Shown: piece by piece, positions 20,082 through 29,896 of the stretch
Position numbering within the stretch: position 1 is the first letter of the stretch
Layout: every line of letters begins with the position of its first letter
Assembly (NCBI RefSeq): GCF_013177315.1
Contig: NZ_CP053661.1
Span: forward strand, 4,898,001 to 4,962,000
Length of the DNA: 64,000 nucleotides
DNA from: Thermoleptolyngbya sichuanensis A183
GTDB lineage: Bacteria; Cyanobacteriota; Cyanobacteriia; Elainellales; Elainellaceae
Direction of reading: 5' to 3'
The notes under the pieces: generated by a model
The model's database searches: none
Told to the model about the DNA's origin: nothing
Seen by the model: the letters and a program-made list of their open reading frames with translations, nothing else
Translations under genes and position numbers: made by a program

Positions 20082-21293
20082 ATGCGGATTGCGATTGTTG
20101 GTTGTGGATTCGTTGCAGACTACTATCTCAAAACCTTGCAGCGGCATCCAGAACTCAAGCTGATGGGCGTGATGGATCGCGTTCCAGAACGTGCCGAGCG
20201 CTTTTCCGAATACCATTCCGTCCCTCGGTATGACACGTTCGACGATCTGTTAAAAGATCCCGACGTGGATATTGTCCTCAATCTCACCAATCCCCGCAGC
20301 CATTACCAGGTTTCCAGAGATTGCCTGGCCGCTGGCAAACACGTCTATTCTGAAAAACCGCTGGCGATGGACATGGCAGACGCAACTGAACTGGTTGAAC
20401 TGGCTGAACGTCGCGGCTTGCTAATTGCTTCAGCGCCCTGTAGCGTGCTGGGCGAAACGGCGCAGACGGTGTGGCGGGCGCTGCGGGAAAATCGCATCGG
20501 CAAGGTGCGCCTGGTCTATGCCGAAATGGACGACGGACTGGTTCACAAAATGCCCTACCAAAAATGGGTCAGCGAATCGGGCGTGCCCTGGCCCTACAAG
20601 GACGAATTTGAAGTGGGCTGCACGCTGGAACATGCAGGCTATTACGTGACGTGGCTCACGGCATTTTTTGGCCCGGCAGAATCGGTGACGGCGTTTTCCT
20701 CCTGCCTGATTCCCGACAAGGAAACGAACGTGCCGCTGGCGGTGAATGCGCCCGATTTCTCCGTTGCCTGCATCAAGTTTGCCTCTGGCGTGGTGGCGCG
20801 GCTCACCTGCGGCATTGTGGCCCCGCATGACCACGGGCTGCGAATCATTGGCGACGACGGCGTGTTGGGCATTCACGACTGCTGGTATTACGAAGATCCG
20901 GTATACATCCAGCGGATGGTGACCCTGCGCCGCAAAGCCTTTATGAGTCCAATCAAACAGCGCTACCCGCTGCTGAGAAAAGGGGGCAAACGGTTTAACT
21001 ATAAGGGTTCTCAGCAGATGGACTTCGCCCGTGGCGTGGCAGAAATGGCAGCGGCGATCGCCGAAGGTCGTCCCTGTCGCCTGTCGCCCCGCTTTTCGCT
21101 GCACAACAACGAAATCGTGCTGGCGATTCAAAACGCAATGGAAACCAGCCGAACCTATCGGCTCACCACAACCTTTGAGCCAATTGCGCCAATGCCCTGG
21201 GCCAGCGATGGGGTAGAGACGAGGGAACAGCCCCAATTGGAGCCAATGTCCACGGCGAAAGTCGCAGCTTTAACATCTAGAATCCCGCAGTGA
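20082..21293 (+). CDS. Gfo/Idh/MocA family sugar dehydrogenase
   Basis: 403 residues, start ATG at 20082 preceded by GGAGG. The Rossmann fold opens MRIAIVGCGFVADYYLK, and the family motif YSEKPLAMDM is near residue 92. The C-terminal substrate domain includes FEVGCTLEHAGYYVTWLTAF, with histidine in the usual catalytic area. These enzymes oxidise or reduce sugar rings with NAD(P). In polysaccharide loci they often act on nucleotide sugars. It is paired with a second family member at 21417, so two steps on one sugar are possible. The substrate is unknown. Confidence 0.88.
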   Translation: MRIAIVGCGFVADYYLKTLQRHPELKLMGVMDRVPERAERFSEYHSVPRYDTFDDLLKDPDVDIVLNLTNPRSHYQVSRDCLAAGKHVYSEKPLAMDMADATELVELAERRGLLIASAPCSVLGETAQTVWRALRENRIGKVRLVYAEMDDGLVHKMPYQKWVSESGVPWPYKDEFEVGCTLEHAGYYVTWLTAFFGPAESVTAFSSCLIPDKETNVPLAVNAPDFSVACIKFASGVVARLTCGIVAPHDHGLRIIGDDGVLGIHDCWYYEDPVYIQRMVTLRRKAFMSPIKQRYPLLRKGGKRFNYKGSQQMDFARGVAEMAAAIAEGRPCRLSPRFSLHNNEIVLAIQNAMETSRTYRLTTTFEPIAPMPWASDGVETREQPQLEPMSTAKVAALTSRIPQ

Positions 21294-21323
21294 AGTCCCG
21301 TACTCGAATCTCGCACTAGAATC

Positions 21324-21408
21324 CCGCACTGAATTCGCACTCAGTTTCTCACGCTAAGGTTCCGCAGTAAGATCCGCACTGAATTCGCACTCAATTTCTC
21401 GCGCTAAG
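21324..21408 (+). repeat. Two 35-bp near-identical repeats, 50-bp period
   Basis: A unit starting CCGCACTGAATTCGCACTCA occurs at 21324-21358 and again at 21374-21408 with two differences. Related fragments (ATCCCGCACT, CTCGCACTAG) precede it. The array fills the spacer between the two dehydrogenase genes. Confidence 0.9.
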
Positions 21409-21416
21409 TTTCTGAG

Positions 21417-22559
21417 ATGCAAACACCATCGCGCACAATTCGCTGGGGTATTTTGGGCACGGGCTATATTTCCAGGGCGTTTGCCGAGGGGCTACGGCCG
21501 CTGCCGGGGGCGCAACTGGTGGCGATCGCCTCTCGCACGCTGTCGAACGCCCAGCAGTTTGCCCGCGAGTTTGGCGTGACGAAGGCTTACGGCAGCTATG
21601 AGGAACTAGTGCAAGATGCCGAAGTAGATGTGGTTTATATCGGCACGCCCAACAGTCGCCACCACGACGACTGCCTGCTGTGTCTGGGGGCGGGCAAGCC
21701 TGTGTTGTGCGAAAAGCCCTTTGCAATGAATGCGCGAGAAGCCAGCGAGGTCATTGAGTTTGCTCGCAAGCAGCATCTCTTTTGCATGGAGGCGATGTGG
21801 ATGCGCTTCTTGCCGCTGGTGCAGCGAGTCCGGCAGATGGTTCAAAGCGGGGCGATTGGCGAAGTGTGTACGCTGACGGCGGAGTTTGGCTATCCGGCTG
21901 CGTTTGACCCGTCGAGCCGCTTGTTTAACCGGGAACTGGGGGGCGGGGCGCTGCTGGATCGGGGCGTGTATCCGCTGTCGCTGGCGTACTTTTTGCTGGG
22001 GGAACCGGAGAGCGTGGTCAGTCAGGCGGCGATCGCCACCACAGGCGTTGATGAACAGTCCAGCTATTTGCTGAAATATGAGGGCGGGCAACTGGCGATG
22101 CTGTCGGCAAATCTGCGAACCTACGCCAGCAACGAAGCTGTGATTACAGGCACTCGCGGACAAATTCGCATTCATGCACCGTTTTATAAGCCGCATCAGC
22201 TCTCGGTGAGGACGTTTGCGGCAGCGGGCGATGGCTCAAGCCAAGCCTCAGGCGGGAATCGTCCGTCTAGCCTGAAACAAATCGTAGCATCCGCTGTTCG
22301 AGACAATTCCCTTCTGCAACGCCTCTATCTGCAATTCGGCGATCCGTTCCTCAAGCGACTCCGTCAGCCAACCAAAACCATCCTGGAGCCATACGCGGGG
22401 AATGGCTACGGCTATGAAGCCGCCGAGGTGATGCGGTGTCTTCGCAGCGGCGAGATCGAGAGCAGGATCATGCCACTAGACGAGACGCTGGCCATTCAAA
22501 AAGCAATGGACGAGATGCGTCGCCAGTGGGGTTTGGTGTATTCTCAAGATGAGATCTGA
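21417..22559 (+). CDS. Gfo/Idh/MocA family oxidoreductase (dihydrodiol dehydrogenase-like)
   Basis: 380 residues, start ATG at 21417. The cofactor fold opens IRWGILGTGYISRAFAEGL, the EKP motif is VLCEKPFAMN near residue 100, and EAMWMRFLPLV and GGGALLDRGVYPLSLAYFLL are typical of the dihydrodiol-dehydrogenase branch. It probably oxidises a sugar hydroxyl with NAD(P). The 3' end overlaps the convergent glycosyltransferase gene by 16 bp. Confidence 0.88.
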   Translation: MQTPSRTIRWGILGTGYISRAFAEGLRPLPGAQLVAIASRTLSNAQQFAREFGVTKAYGSYEELVQDAEVDVVYIGTPNSRHHDDCLLCLGAGKPVLCEKPFAMNAREASEVIEFARKQHLFCMEAMWMRFLPLVQRVRQMVQSGAIGEVCTLTAEFGYPAAFDPSSRLFNRELGGGALLDRGVYPLSLAYFLLGEPESVVSQAAIATTGVDEQSSYLLKYEGGQLAMLSANLRTYASNEAVITGTRGQIRIHAPFYKPHQLSVRTFAAAGDGSSQASGGNRPSSLKQIVASAVRDNSLLQRLYLQFGDPFLKRLRQPTKTILEPYAGNGYGYEAAEVMRCLRSGEIESRIMPLDETLAIQKAMDEMRRQWGLVYSQDEI

Positions 22560-23875
22560 CTTGAAATCTGACTAGGAACTTTTTCGAGATTGCGAGGGAG
22601 GGCGATCGCCCCTGAGTCCCGTTCCTTAGAGTCCCGTTCCTGTACAGAGTCTGCCATGTCTGCAAGTCCTGGATGCGTCACGTAGCGCTGGAATAACGCC
22701 GCCAGCCGCGCCGCTTCTACCCTGGCGCTGTGGAACTGAGCCACTCGCGCTGCGCCAGCCTGCCCCATGCGCTCCAAATCTGCCAGCGGTGTCTGCAAGA
22801 CCTGGCGCATCGCCGCCGCCAGCGTCGTTACGGAACCCGAGGGCACCAGCCAGCCGCAGACTCCCGGCTCCACCAGTTCAGGAATCCCGGCAATATAGGT
22901 ACTTAGCACGGGTCGCCCCAGCGCCAGCGACTCCATCAGCACCACGGGCAGCCCCTCGGCAAAGCTAGGCAGCACCATCACCTGCGCCGCCAAAATCTGC
23001 TGTTGCACTTCCGCATTGGTCGCCCAGCCCGTGATTTCTAGATAGTCGTGCAGATTCAGCGCCTTGATACGCTGTTCAATCTGCGCCCGTAGCGGCCCAT
23101 CGCCCACCAAGACGACCTTAAACCTTAATCCCTCTGCTGCAAGCTGGCTCACCGCTTCCAGCAGCAGCAGGTGGCCCTTTTGCTCCCCCAACCGCCCCAC
23201 GCAGACAAAGCGAGACTCCTGCGGCAACGGTACAGACGGCTGCAATAAGAATAAGTCATCTACGCCGCAGTGGATGATGTGAATCTTTGACCACTGCGGA
23301 TAGTCGCACCAGCGAAAAAGCTGACTTTCGGTAAAGGAACTGATGGCGACGACAAAGGCAGCGTGGCGAATTTTTTCAGAGAGGGCGATCGCCTCTGGCT
23401 TGTCAAACTCGTGGGGGCCGTGAACCGTGAAGCTATAGGACGGCCCGCCTAGCGCATGACACAGCATCGCCACTGCGGTTGCATTCGTGCCAAAGTGCGC
23501 GTGTACGTGGTCGATGCCCATTTCTATGCAGCCGCGCAGCAATCCACAGGCCTCAGCTAGGTAAACTAGGTTCACCAGCAGCCCCCGATCCGATTTCCAG
23601 CCCGTTTTGAGCGCTAGTCGCAGCGCAGCGAGAAATCGTTGAGGGCGGCTCATCACCCCGCGAACCGCATTCAGCAGCAGGTCAAATTTAGAGCCTAGAA
23701 TAAACCGTGTTTTTTGAAACTCTTGCTGATCCGCCGCGTCAGTCAGCGCCAGTTCTGGTTTGCGAATCGAGAAACGGGTTACGTCAATTCCCTGCGTTTC
23801 CAGTTCCAGAATTTCTCGACGGATGAATGTGCAGCTTGCATAGGGATGCTGATTCATCAGGTAAGCAATCTTCAT
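22544..23875 (-). CDS. Glycosyltransferase family 4 (colanic-acid WcaL-like)
   Basis: 443 residues, start ATG at 23875. It opens MKIAYLMNQHPYASCTFIRR and has DHVHAHFGTNATAVAMLC, both typical of the WcaL-like branch. The donor domain has IIHCGVDDLFLL, then VCVGRLGEQKGHLLLLEAV and SFAEGLPVVLMESLALGRP (E-x7-E). The last ~30 residues are a serine/basic tail past the domain. It faces the genes on both sides, so it has its own promoter, in the 470-bp spacer beyond 23875. Confidence 0.9.
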   Translation of the reverse strand: MKIAYLMNQHPYASCTFIRREILELETQGIDVTRFSIRKPELALTDAADQQEFQKTRFILGSKFDLLLNAVRGVMSRPQRFLAALRLALKTGWKSDRGLLVNLVYLAEACGLLRGCIEMGIDHVHAHFGTNATAVAMLCHALGGPSYSFTVHGPHEFDKPEAIALSEKIRHAAFVVAISSFTESQLFRWCDYPQWSKIHIIHCGVDDLFLLQPSVPLPQESRFVCVGRLGEQKGHLLLLEAVSQLAAEGLRFKVVLVGDGPLRAQIEQRIKALNLHDYLEITGWATNAEVQQQILAAQVMVLPSFAEGLPVVLMESLALGRPVLSTYIAGIPELVEPGVCGWLVPSGSVTTLAAAMRQVLQTPLADLERMGQAGAARVAQFHSARVEAARLAALFQRYVTHPGLADMADSVQERDSKERDSGAIALPRNLEKVPSQISSQISS

Positions 23876-24389
23876 AGCAGCGATGCACTCAGAGAAAAAT
23901 GAATTTCAAAAGATTGTGACACATTGCAGCACTGCATTTATGTCCCGGACAACACTAAGGTGAGAAGTTAGCCGACTGTGCAAGTTCTGTGTATTTCAAA
24001 ATTATGTTTTATATGAACAGTTCAGAGCGAGATAAAGACGGGGTGTTGGGATTTGACCTGGCACGGAGCTTTTTGGAATTATGAAGTTCACATGAACTTG
24101 AAACGTAGAAACTGTAAAGCTGATGATCTAGAACAAAGCCATGCAGCAGTGTCTTCGGTGTATTCACGGAAACATTTCTAGCCCACAAGACGCTTGAATT
24201 CATGGGATGTTAGCCCGATCCGTCTTGGAAAGAGGCAATCGCCTGCGTCATAGTCGTCAATTCTTGAATATGAAGTTTACGTGAATCTGAGGTATAGATA
24301 TTGCGAAAATCAGGTGTTGCCTAAAGAATAAATTCGAGCAGAGCTAAGTGTATTCACTGAAGCTCTTCTGTTGCTCCAGGGTTGCAGTT
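23876..24389. promoter_or_regulatory. AT-rich divergent spacer before the rhamnose/glycosyltransferase cluster
   Basis: Markedly AT-richer than the flanking genes. It holds a short dyad AGTTCACATGAACT near 24084 and related text TATGAAGTTTACGTGAAT near 24268, which could be two operator half-sites. No gene is seen. It drives the minus-strand glycosyltransferase and the plus-strand cluster from 24390. Confidence 0.45.
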
Positions 24390-25649
24390 ATGGTCATCAC
24401 TGATTGGGTCTTGCTTCTGCTGTCTGGAGTCGTTCTAGTTCCTTGCGCCGTTCTACTCACTGAGTGTGTAATGGCGTTACGGATTTCGCAGAAGTCATCA
24501 GGCAGACTGCCTCGTTTGTGTTCAGAAGAGGATTCGTGGTCTAGTATACGAAATGATGTAGAAGCGGGCGATCGCTCGTTCCGGTTTATGGTTCTTATGC
24601 CTGCTCACAACGAGGAGCTTGGCATTTCGGACTGCTTGCATCACCTCATCCGCGAGGTTGATTCTCCTGAGCAGGTCTTAGTCGTAGCGGATAACTGCAC
24701 GGATCAAACAGCGGCGATCGCTCGTTCCTTTGGAGTGGATGTGATTGAGCGCCAAAACCCGGCTCGGCTTGGTAAGGGCTATGCACTGGACTATGGTCTG
24801 AGGCATCTCGAAGCTGTGCGTCCAGATGTTGTCGTTCTAGTAGATGCAGATTGCGTAGCACGTTCGGGTAGCATTCAGCGTATTGTTCAGTTGGCGTTCC
24901 AAGAAAATCGTCCTGTTCAGGCAGTCTATCTGATGCGGACTCCTGAAGCTCCGAGTCAACGAGATCTGATTTCTGCTCTAGCCTTCTTGTTCAAGAATTT
25001 GGTTCGTCCCGTAGGGATGGCGCAGCTTGGGCTTCCCTGCTGGCTGACAGGTACGGGCATGGCTTTTCCGTGGTCAGTGATTCGCCAGGTGTCGCTGTCC
25101 AGCGGAAACTTGGTTGAGGATATGCAGATGTCGGTTGACTTGGCGATCGCGGGTTCTGCCCCCCTCTTGTGTGCAGATGCAGAAATTGGAGGCTGTCTAC
25201 CGTCTCAGCGCACGTCTGCCAAGCAGCAGCGGACGCGATGGGAGCATGGTCATTTGCAAACTTTGAAGACGCAGGTACCCCGCCTGTTGCAGGCAGCGAT
25301 CCATCAGCAGCGGCTCGATCTCTTGATGCTGGCACTAGACCTGGGCGTTCCGCCACTAGCGCTGCTGGTGCTGCTTTGGACAGCGTCGGTTTTGGCTGCC
25401 ATGGCGGGTTTTGCCGTGGGCGGAACGATCTTACCTCTAGTGATTTCGGCACTGGCGGGCGCGTTTTTATTAGTCGCTGTGCTGTTGGGGTGGTATCGAT
25501 TCGGGCGATCGCTCGTGCCCTTGAGCGCGATCCTTGCTGTTCCGTTTTACATTCTTTGGAAGATTCCGCTCTACGTCACATTTCTGTTCCGTCCGCAAAC
25601 CAAATGGATTCGCACTGACCGCGAGATGCTTCGTACTGCTGAAGATTAG
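24390..25649 (+). CDS. Glycosyltransferase family 2, membrane-bound
   Basis: 419 residues from the ATG at 24390; a GTG at 24348 would add 14. An N-terminal helix (WVLLLLSGVVLVPCAVLL) precedes the GT-A domain, with FMVLMPAHNEE, then VVADNCTDQTAAIARSFG, VVLVDADC (D-x-D) and a Q-Q-R-T-R-W motif near residue 290. Three or four C-terminal helices follow. The Q-x-x-R-W motif is typical of processive or membrane GT2 enzymes such as cellulose- and hyaluronan-synthase relatives. It is the first gene of the plus-strand cluster, 124 bp before rfbC. Confidence 0.88.
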   Translation: MVITDWVLLLLSGVVLVPCAVLLTECVMALRISQKSSGRLPRLCSEEDSWSSIRNDVEAGDRSFRFMVLMPAHNEELGISDCLHHLIREVDSPEQVLVVADNCTDQTAAIARSFGVDVIERQNPARLGKGYALDYGLRHLEAVRPDVVVLVDADCVARSGSIQRIVQLAFQENRPVQAVYLMRTPEAPSQRDLISALAFLFKNLVRPVGMAQLGLPCWLTGTGMAFPWSVIRQVSLSSGNLVEDMQMSVDLAIAGSAPLLCADAEIGGCLPSQRTSAKQQRTRWEHGHLQTLKTQVPRLLQAAIHQQRLDLLMLALDLGVPPLALLVLLWTASVLAAMAGFAVGGTILPLVISALAGAFLLVAVLLGWYRFGRSLVPLSAILAVPFYILWKIPLYVTFLFRPQTKWIRTDREMLRTAED

Positions 25650-25773
25650 CAGCATGGAGCTTCAAGCAAGCGTTAATCGTAAACGCTGTGTCAGAGTTTT
25701 TTATCTACAACCTTTACCTAGAAAGAGTGGGCCGGTCACGACCGTTATCGACAGGCAAGCAGGGCGCAGCACT

Positions 25774-26319
25774 ATGCAAATTACCCAGGCTGAAATTTCA
25801 GATGTTTTAATTCTTGAGCCTCGTCTATTTGGCGACAGCCGGGGCTTCTTTTACGAAAGTTTTAATCAGAAGGTTTTTGGAGATAAGACGGGTGTGGACG
25901 CGCAGTTTGTCCAGGACAACCATTCTCGCTCAATGCAAAACGTGCTGCGCGGGCTGCACTATCAGATTCAGCAACCCCAAGGGAAGCTGGTACGGGTCAT
26001 CCAGGGTGCCATCTTTGACGTTGCGGTCGATTTGCGCCGACAATCGCCCACTTTCGCACAGTGGGTGGGTTGGGAGATAAGCGCCGAAAACCGCCGCCAG
26101 ATTTGGGTTCCGCCTGGTTTTGCCCACGGTTTTGTGGTGCTGTCGGAAGCGGCAGAGGTGCTGTATAAAACGACGGACTATTACGCGCCGCAGCACGAGC
26201 GATGCATTCGCTGGGATGATCCCGATTTGGCGATCGCCTGGCCGCTCCAGTCGTCGCCGATCCTGTCTGCAAAAGATGAAGCAGGACAGCCATTGAGAAT
26301 GGCGGAGGTATACCCATGA
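25774..26319 (+). CDS. rfbC: dTDP-4-dehydrorhamnose 3,5-epimerase
   Basis: 181 residues, the usual length. I choose the ATG at 25774; the open frame extends 80 codons upstream, but that part has no family similarity. The cupin fold shows DSRGFFYESFNQK, FVQDNHSRS and VLRGLHYQ, which holds the catalytic histidine. VPPGFAHGF and LYKTTDYYAP, with the catalytic tyrosine, follow. It converts dTDP-4-keto-6-deoxyglucose to the lyxo isomer. Its stop overlaps the next start as ATGA. Confidence 0.95.
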   Translation: MQITQAEISDVLILEPRLFGDSRGFFYESFNQKVFGDKTGVDAQFVQDNHSRSMQNVLRGLHYQIQQPQGKLVRVIQGAIFDVAVDLRRQSPTFAQWVGWEISAENRRQIWVPPGFAHGFVVLSEAAEVLYKTTDYYAPQHERCIRWDDPDLAIAWPLQSSPILSAKDEAGQPLRMAEVYP

Positions 26320-27305
26320 CCTCAATTTTGTTAATCGGTGCCGCAGGGCAACTGGGACAGGAATTGCAGCGAAAGTTACCCTGCATTGGAACCGTTAAAA
26401 GCCTGGATCGACGCTGCCTAGATCTCACACAAACTGACCGGATCTATCAGGCCGTTTATGAATGCAAGCCGGACGTGATCGTGAACGCGGCCGCCTACAC
26501 AGCCGTTGATCAGGCAGAACGCGAACCAGAACTCGCCCACGCCATTAATGCGGAAGCGCCCACAACGCTGGCGGAGATTGCAAGCCGCATTGGCGCATCG
26601 CTGGTTCATGTCTCAACGGACTACGTGTTTGATGGGCAGTCCCACACGCCCTATCAGGAGGCTGCTTTGACCGGGCCCATTAGCGCCTATGGACGCTCCA
26701 AGCTGGCAGGGGAGATCGGCATTCGGCAGGCCTGCGATCGCCACATCATTCTCCGCACGTCCTGGGTCTACAGCACTTGGGGCAAGAGCAATTTTGTAAA
26801 AACCATGCTGCGGCTGGGGGGCGATCGCCCAGAGATTCGCGTAGTCGCGGATCAGGTAGGCGCTCCTACCTGGGCGGCAGACCTGGCCCAGGCGATCGCC
26901 ATTTTGATATCGCGCTCTGGTGCGACTTCGGATCGGGTGCATCAGGGCTTGCCGAATGGGTTGCTGGTGCAGAGCAGTTCCCCTGTCAATGGCAGTTCCC
27001 AGGAATCGCTCTGGGGAACCTACCACTTTACGAATAGCGGCGTTGCAAGCTGGTACGACTTTTCGGTGGCCATTTTTGAAATTGCGAGTCAGCTTGGGTT
27101 TCCCCTCCAAGTGCAGCGGATTGTGCCAATTTCCACGGCGGAGTATCCTACGCCCGCGCAACGTCCTGCCTACTCGGTCTTGTCGCTCAAAAAAACCGCT
27201 GCGGCGCTGGGTGGCTATCCCCCCCACTGGCGGCAATCGTTGAAAAAGATGCTGGCTGAACTTTATACCCACTCCTATGAAAGCGCTTATTCTCTCCGGC
27301 GGTAA
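26316..27305 (+). CDS. rfbD: dTDP-4-dehydrorhamnose reductase
   Basis: 329 residues. It is a short-chain dehydrogenase/reductase with LLIGAAGQLGQELQ, then VNAAAYTAVDQAE, VSTDYVFDG and YGRSKLAGE (Y-x3-K). It makes dTDP-L-rhamnose, the last step. An extra ~30 residues near 205-235 (HQGLPNGLLVQSSSPVNGSS) form a low-complexity insertion compared with enterobacterial RfbD. It overlaps rfbC by 4 bp and rfbA by 29 bp, so translation is coupled. Confidence 0.95.
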   Translation: MTSILLIGAAGQLGQELQRKLPCIGTVKSLDRRCLDLTQTDRIYQAVYECKPDVIVNAAAYTAVDQAEREPELAHAINAEAPTTLAEIASRIGASLVHVSTDYVFDGQSHTPYQEAALTGPISAYGRSKLAGEIGIRQACDRHIILRTSWVYSTWGKSNFVKTMLRLGGDRPEIRVVADQVGAPTWAADLAQAIAILISRSGATSDRVHQGLPNGLLVQSSSPVNGSSQESLWGTYHFTNSGVASWYDFSVAIFEIASQLGFPLQVQRIVPISTAEYPTPAQRPAYSVLSLKKTAAALGGYPPHWRQSLKKMLAELYTHSYESAYSLRR

Positions 27306-28353
27306 AGGAACGCGCCTGCGTCCACTCACCTACACTGGTGCAAAACAGTTGGTGCCCGTGGCCAACAAGCCCATTCTCTGGTACGGGATTGAGGCGATCG
27401 CCGCTGCGGGCATTACCGACATCGGCATCGTCATCAGCCCAGAAACGGGCGCAGAGGTAAGGGCGAAGACGGGCGACGGTAGCCGCTTCGGGGTCCGCAT
27501 TACCTACATCCTCCAAGAACAGCCCGCCGGCCTGGCCCACGCGGTTAAGACAGCGCAGCCCTTTCTAGAAGCTTCACCGTTTGTCTTGTATCTGGGAGAC
27601 AACCTAGTACAGGGGGAACTGGGCCTGTTTCTGGAATGCTTCCAAGCGAGGGGACTGGACGCATTGACCCTGCTGTGCAGCGTACCAAACCCCAGCGCTT
27701 TTGGGGTCGCTGAGGTCGATGAGCAAGGGCGCGTGCTGCGGCTGGTCGAGAAGCCCAAGCATCCCCCGTCTAACCTAGCGCTGGTGGGGATTTACTTCTT
27801 CTCGCCACGGATTCATGAGGCGATCGCCAGCATTCAGCCCTCTGCCCGGGGCGAACTGGAAATTACCGACGCAATTCAATTCTTAATCGATCAGCAAAAG
27901 CAGGTCGAAGCGCTGCAAATCCAGGGCTGGTGGCTGGATACCGGGAAAAAAGACGACCTGCTGGAGGCAAATCAGATTATCCTGGACGACTGCCTCTGTA
28001 CGCAGCTAGAGGGCAACATCGACAACGCCAGCAAAATTAGCGGTCGTGTCCAGATTGCACCAGACTCTCAGGTGATTAACTGCACCATCCGCGGCCCGGT
28101 TGTAATCGGTCGGGATTGCTACCTGGAAAATTGCTTCATTGGCCCGTACAGCAGCATTGGCGATCGCGTCAAATTAGTCGATGCCGATTTAGAACACAGC
28201 GTTGTCTTGGAAGGCGCTGCGGTTGTTGGAATTCACCAGCGCATTGTAGATAGCGTAATCGGTCAACGGGTTCAGATCAAAGCCGCACCGCAACGCCCAA
28301 AGGCCCTCCGGTTCATGGTGGGCGACGACTGTCATATCGAGCTTTGCCAGTAG
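27277..28353 (+). CDS. rfbA: Glucose-1-phosphate thymidylyltransferase, long form
   Basis: 358 residues. The nucleotidyltransferase domain opens MKALILSGGKGTRLRPLTYT and has LVPVANKPILWY. The ~75-residue C-terminal part has hexapeptide-like repeats (KISGRVQIAPDSQVINCTI, then IRGPVVIGRDCYLENCFI). The length matches the StrD/long RmlA type, not the ~290-residue enterobacterial enzyme. It makes dTDP-glucose for the rhamnose pathway. The start lies inside rfbD (29-bp overlap). Confidence 0.94.
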   Translation: MKALILSGGKGTRLRPLTYTGAKQLVPVANKPILWYGIEAIAAAGITDIGIVISPETGAEVRAKTGDGSRFGVRITYILQEQPAGLAHAVKTAQPFLEASPFVLYLGDNLVQGELGLFLECFQARGLDALTLLCSVPNPSAFGVAEVDEQGRVLRLVEKPKHPPSNLALVGIYFFSPRIHEAIASIQPSARGELEITDAIQFLIDQQKQVEALQIQGWWLDTGKKDDLLEANQIILDDCLCTQLEGNIDNASKISGRVQIAPDSQVINCTIRGPVVIGRDCYLENCFIGPYSSIGDRVKLVDADLEHSVVLEGAAVVGIHQRIVDSVIGQRVQIKAAPQRPKALRFMVGDDCHIELCQ

Positions 28354-28452
28354 CACGGCATGGGTAACGCAGAGGATTTGAATGGGGAAAACACCGATTT
28401 TGTTAATGACTTCTTTTGTTCAGATGTCGAGATGAAATATCAAGGTTAAAAA

Positions 28453-29577
28453 ATGAGTCAAGCCATTCAGGATAACGTGCATCTACCAGCTACTCGTCGT
28501 CTGCTAATTACAGGTGGCGCAGGATTCATTGGGGCGAACTTTGTGCATCATTGGCACAGGGCCTATCCGGGCGATCGTCTAGTCATTCTCGATGCCCTGA
28601 CCTATGCAGGCAACCTGCAAAATTTAGAGTCACTCCTTGAAGAAGAAAATATCCGATTCGTGCAGGGAGACATCTGCGATCGCCCCTCGCTTGATTCACT
28701 GTTGCGAGAAGAAGCGATTGACACTCTCGTCCACTTTGCAGCAGAATCCCATGTCGATCGGTCAATCTTTGGTCCTGCGGCATTCGTGCAGACCAATGTC
28801 CTCGGCACGTTCACGCTTCTAGAAGCCTTCCGGGATCATTGGAACGAGCAGCAGCAGCCCGATCACTACCGCTTTCACCATGTCTCCACGGATGAGGTCT
28901 ATGGCAGTCTCGGCCCCAACGACCCGGCTTTTTCAGAAACTACGCCCTACGCCCCCAATAGCCCCTACTCCGCATCGAAGGCAGGCAGTGATCACCTTGT
29001 GCGAGCTTATCACCACACCTACGGACTGCCAACGCTGATTACCAACTGCTCGAATAACTACGGCCCGTATCAATTCCCAGAAAAGCTGATCCCGCTGATG
29101 TGCATCAACATTCTGCTGGGCAGGCCGCTGCCTGTGTATGGCGATGGGCAAAATGTTCGCGATTGGCTCTATGTCGGCGACCATTGCAGCGCTCTAGAAG
29201 CAGTACTGACCCGCGGCATCCCCGGAGAGGTCTACAACATCGGCGGCAATAACGAGGTCAAGAACCTGGACTTAGTGCAAGCACTCTGCGACCTGATGGA
29301 TGAACTTGCGCCCCAACTGCCAGTGCGCCCCAGTCGCAACTTAATCACCTTTGTCAAAGATCGTCCAGGGCACGATCGCCGCTATGCAATTGACGCAACC
29401 AAAATCAAAGCCCAGCTCGGCTGGACACCTGCGGAAACCTGGCAGACGGGGCTTCGGCGCACCGTGGAATGGTATCTCGCGCACCCTTTCTGGTGGCAAC
29501 CGCTGTTGTCGAAGAAGCTTACCCTGCCTTACACATCTGCCGAATTTTCAGATCTTTTTCAGACCACTCGCTGTTAG
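28453..29577 (+). CDS. rfbB: dTDP-glucose 4,6-dehydratase
   Basis: 374 residues. It is an extended SDR with [18 protein letters not shown], then [25 protein letters not shown] (catalytic T-D-E) and [15 protein letters not shown] (Y-x3-K). It oxidises dTDP-glucose at C4 and removes water to give the 4-keto-6-deoxy sugar. It lies 100 bp after rfbA and completes the four-gene rhamnose donor set. Confidence 0.96.
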   Translation: MSQAIQDNVHLPATRRLLITGGAGFIGANFVHHWHRAYPGDRLVILDALTYAGNLQNLESLLEEENIRFVQGDICDRPSLDSLLREEAIDTLVHFAAESHVDRSIFGPAAFVQTNVLGTFTLLEAFRDHWNEQQQPDHYRFHHVSTDEVYGSLGPNDPAFSETTPYAPNSPYSASKAGSDHLVRAYHHTYGLPTLITNCSNNYGPYQFPEKLIPLMCINILLGRPLPVYGDGQNVRDWLYVGDHCSALEAVLTRGIPGEVYNIGGNNEVKNLDLVQALCDLMDELAPQLPVRPSRNLITFVKDRPGHDRRYAIDATKIKAQLGWTPAETWQTGLRRTVEWYLAHPFWWQPLLSKKLTLPYTSAEFSDLFQTTRC

Positions 29578-29896
29578 TTTGCAGTTATCGCTCATCTCTC
29601 AATCATCAGGGTTTGCATTTCTGAATCATCCTTCCAGCCAATACTTTTTGTTTGATTTAACAATCATTTTTAGAGCGATCGCCCGAAATAACTATAGCTA
29701 TAGAATTTCTCCTGAAAAATCTCGTCACAAGGTTACGATCAATACTTACAAGCCCAATTAATTTGTGGTTTATTCACCTTATTAGCTCGTCTTGAAACAC
29801 TGTCAAGTTGATTCATTGATCGACTTCAAGCGTGTTGATTGATCCAGCCGATAGGCACTCACACTGGTCATTCATTAAGCGTCAGGATCACTAGCC
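29578..29896. other. 320-bp AT-rich spacer
   Basis: Holds a short palindrome CTATAGCTATAG near 29694 and no visible gene. The gap may carry a second promoter for the three transferase genes that follow. Confidence 0.45.

Noticed and set aside
20430-21236. 268-codon minus-strand frame inside the first dehydrogenase gene
   Set aside because: Antisense shadow of a well-supported gene; His/Arg/Gly-rich composition and no recognisable domains.
25534-25773. 80-codon N-terminal extension of rfbC
   Set aside because: The epimerase family starts at the ATG at 25774; the extension overlaps the previous gene and has no similarity to the family.
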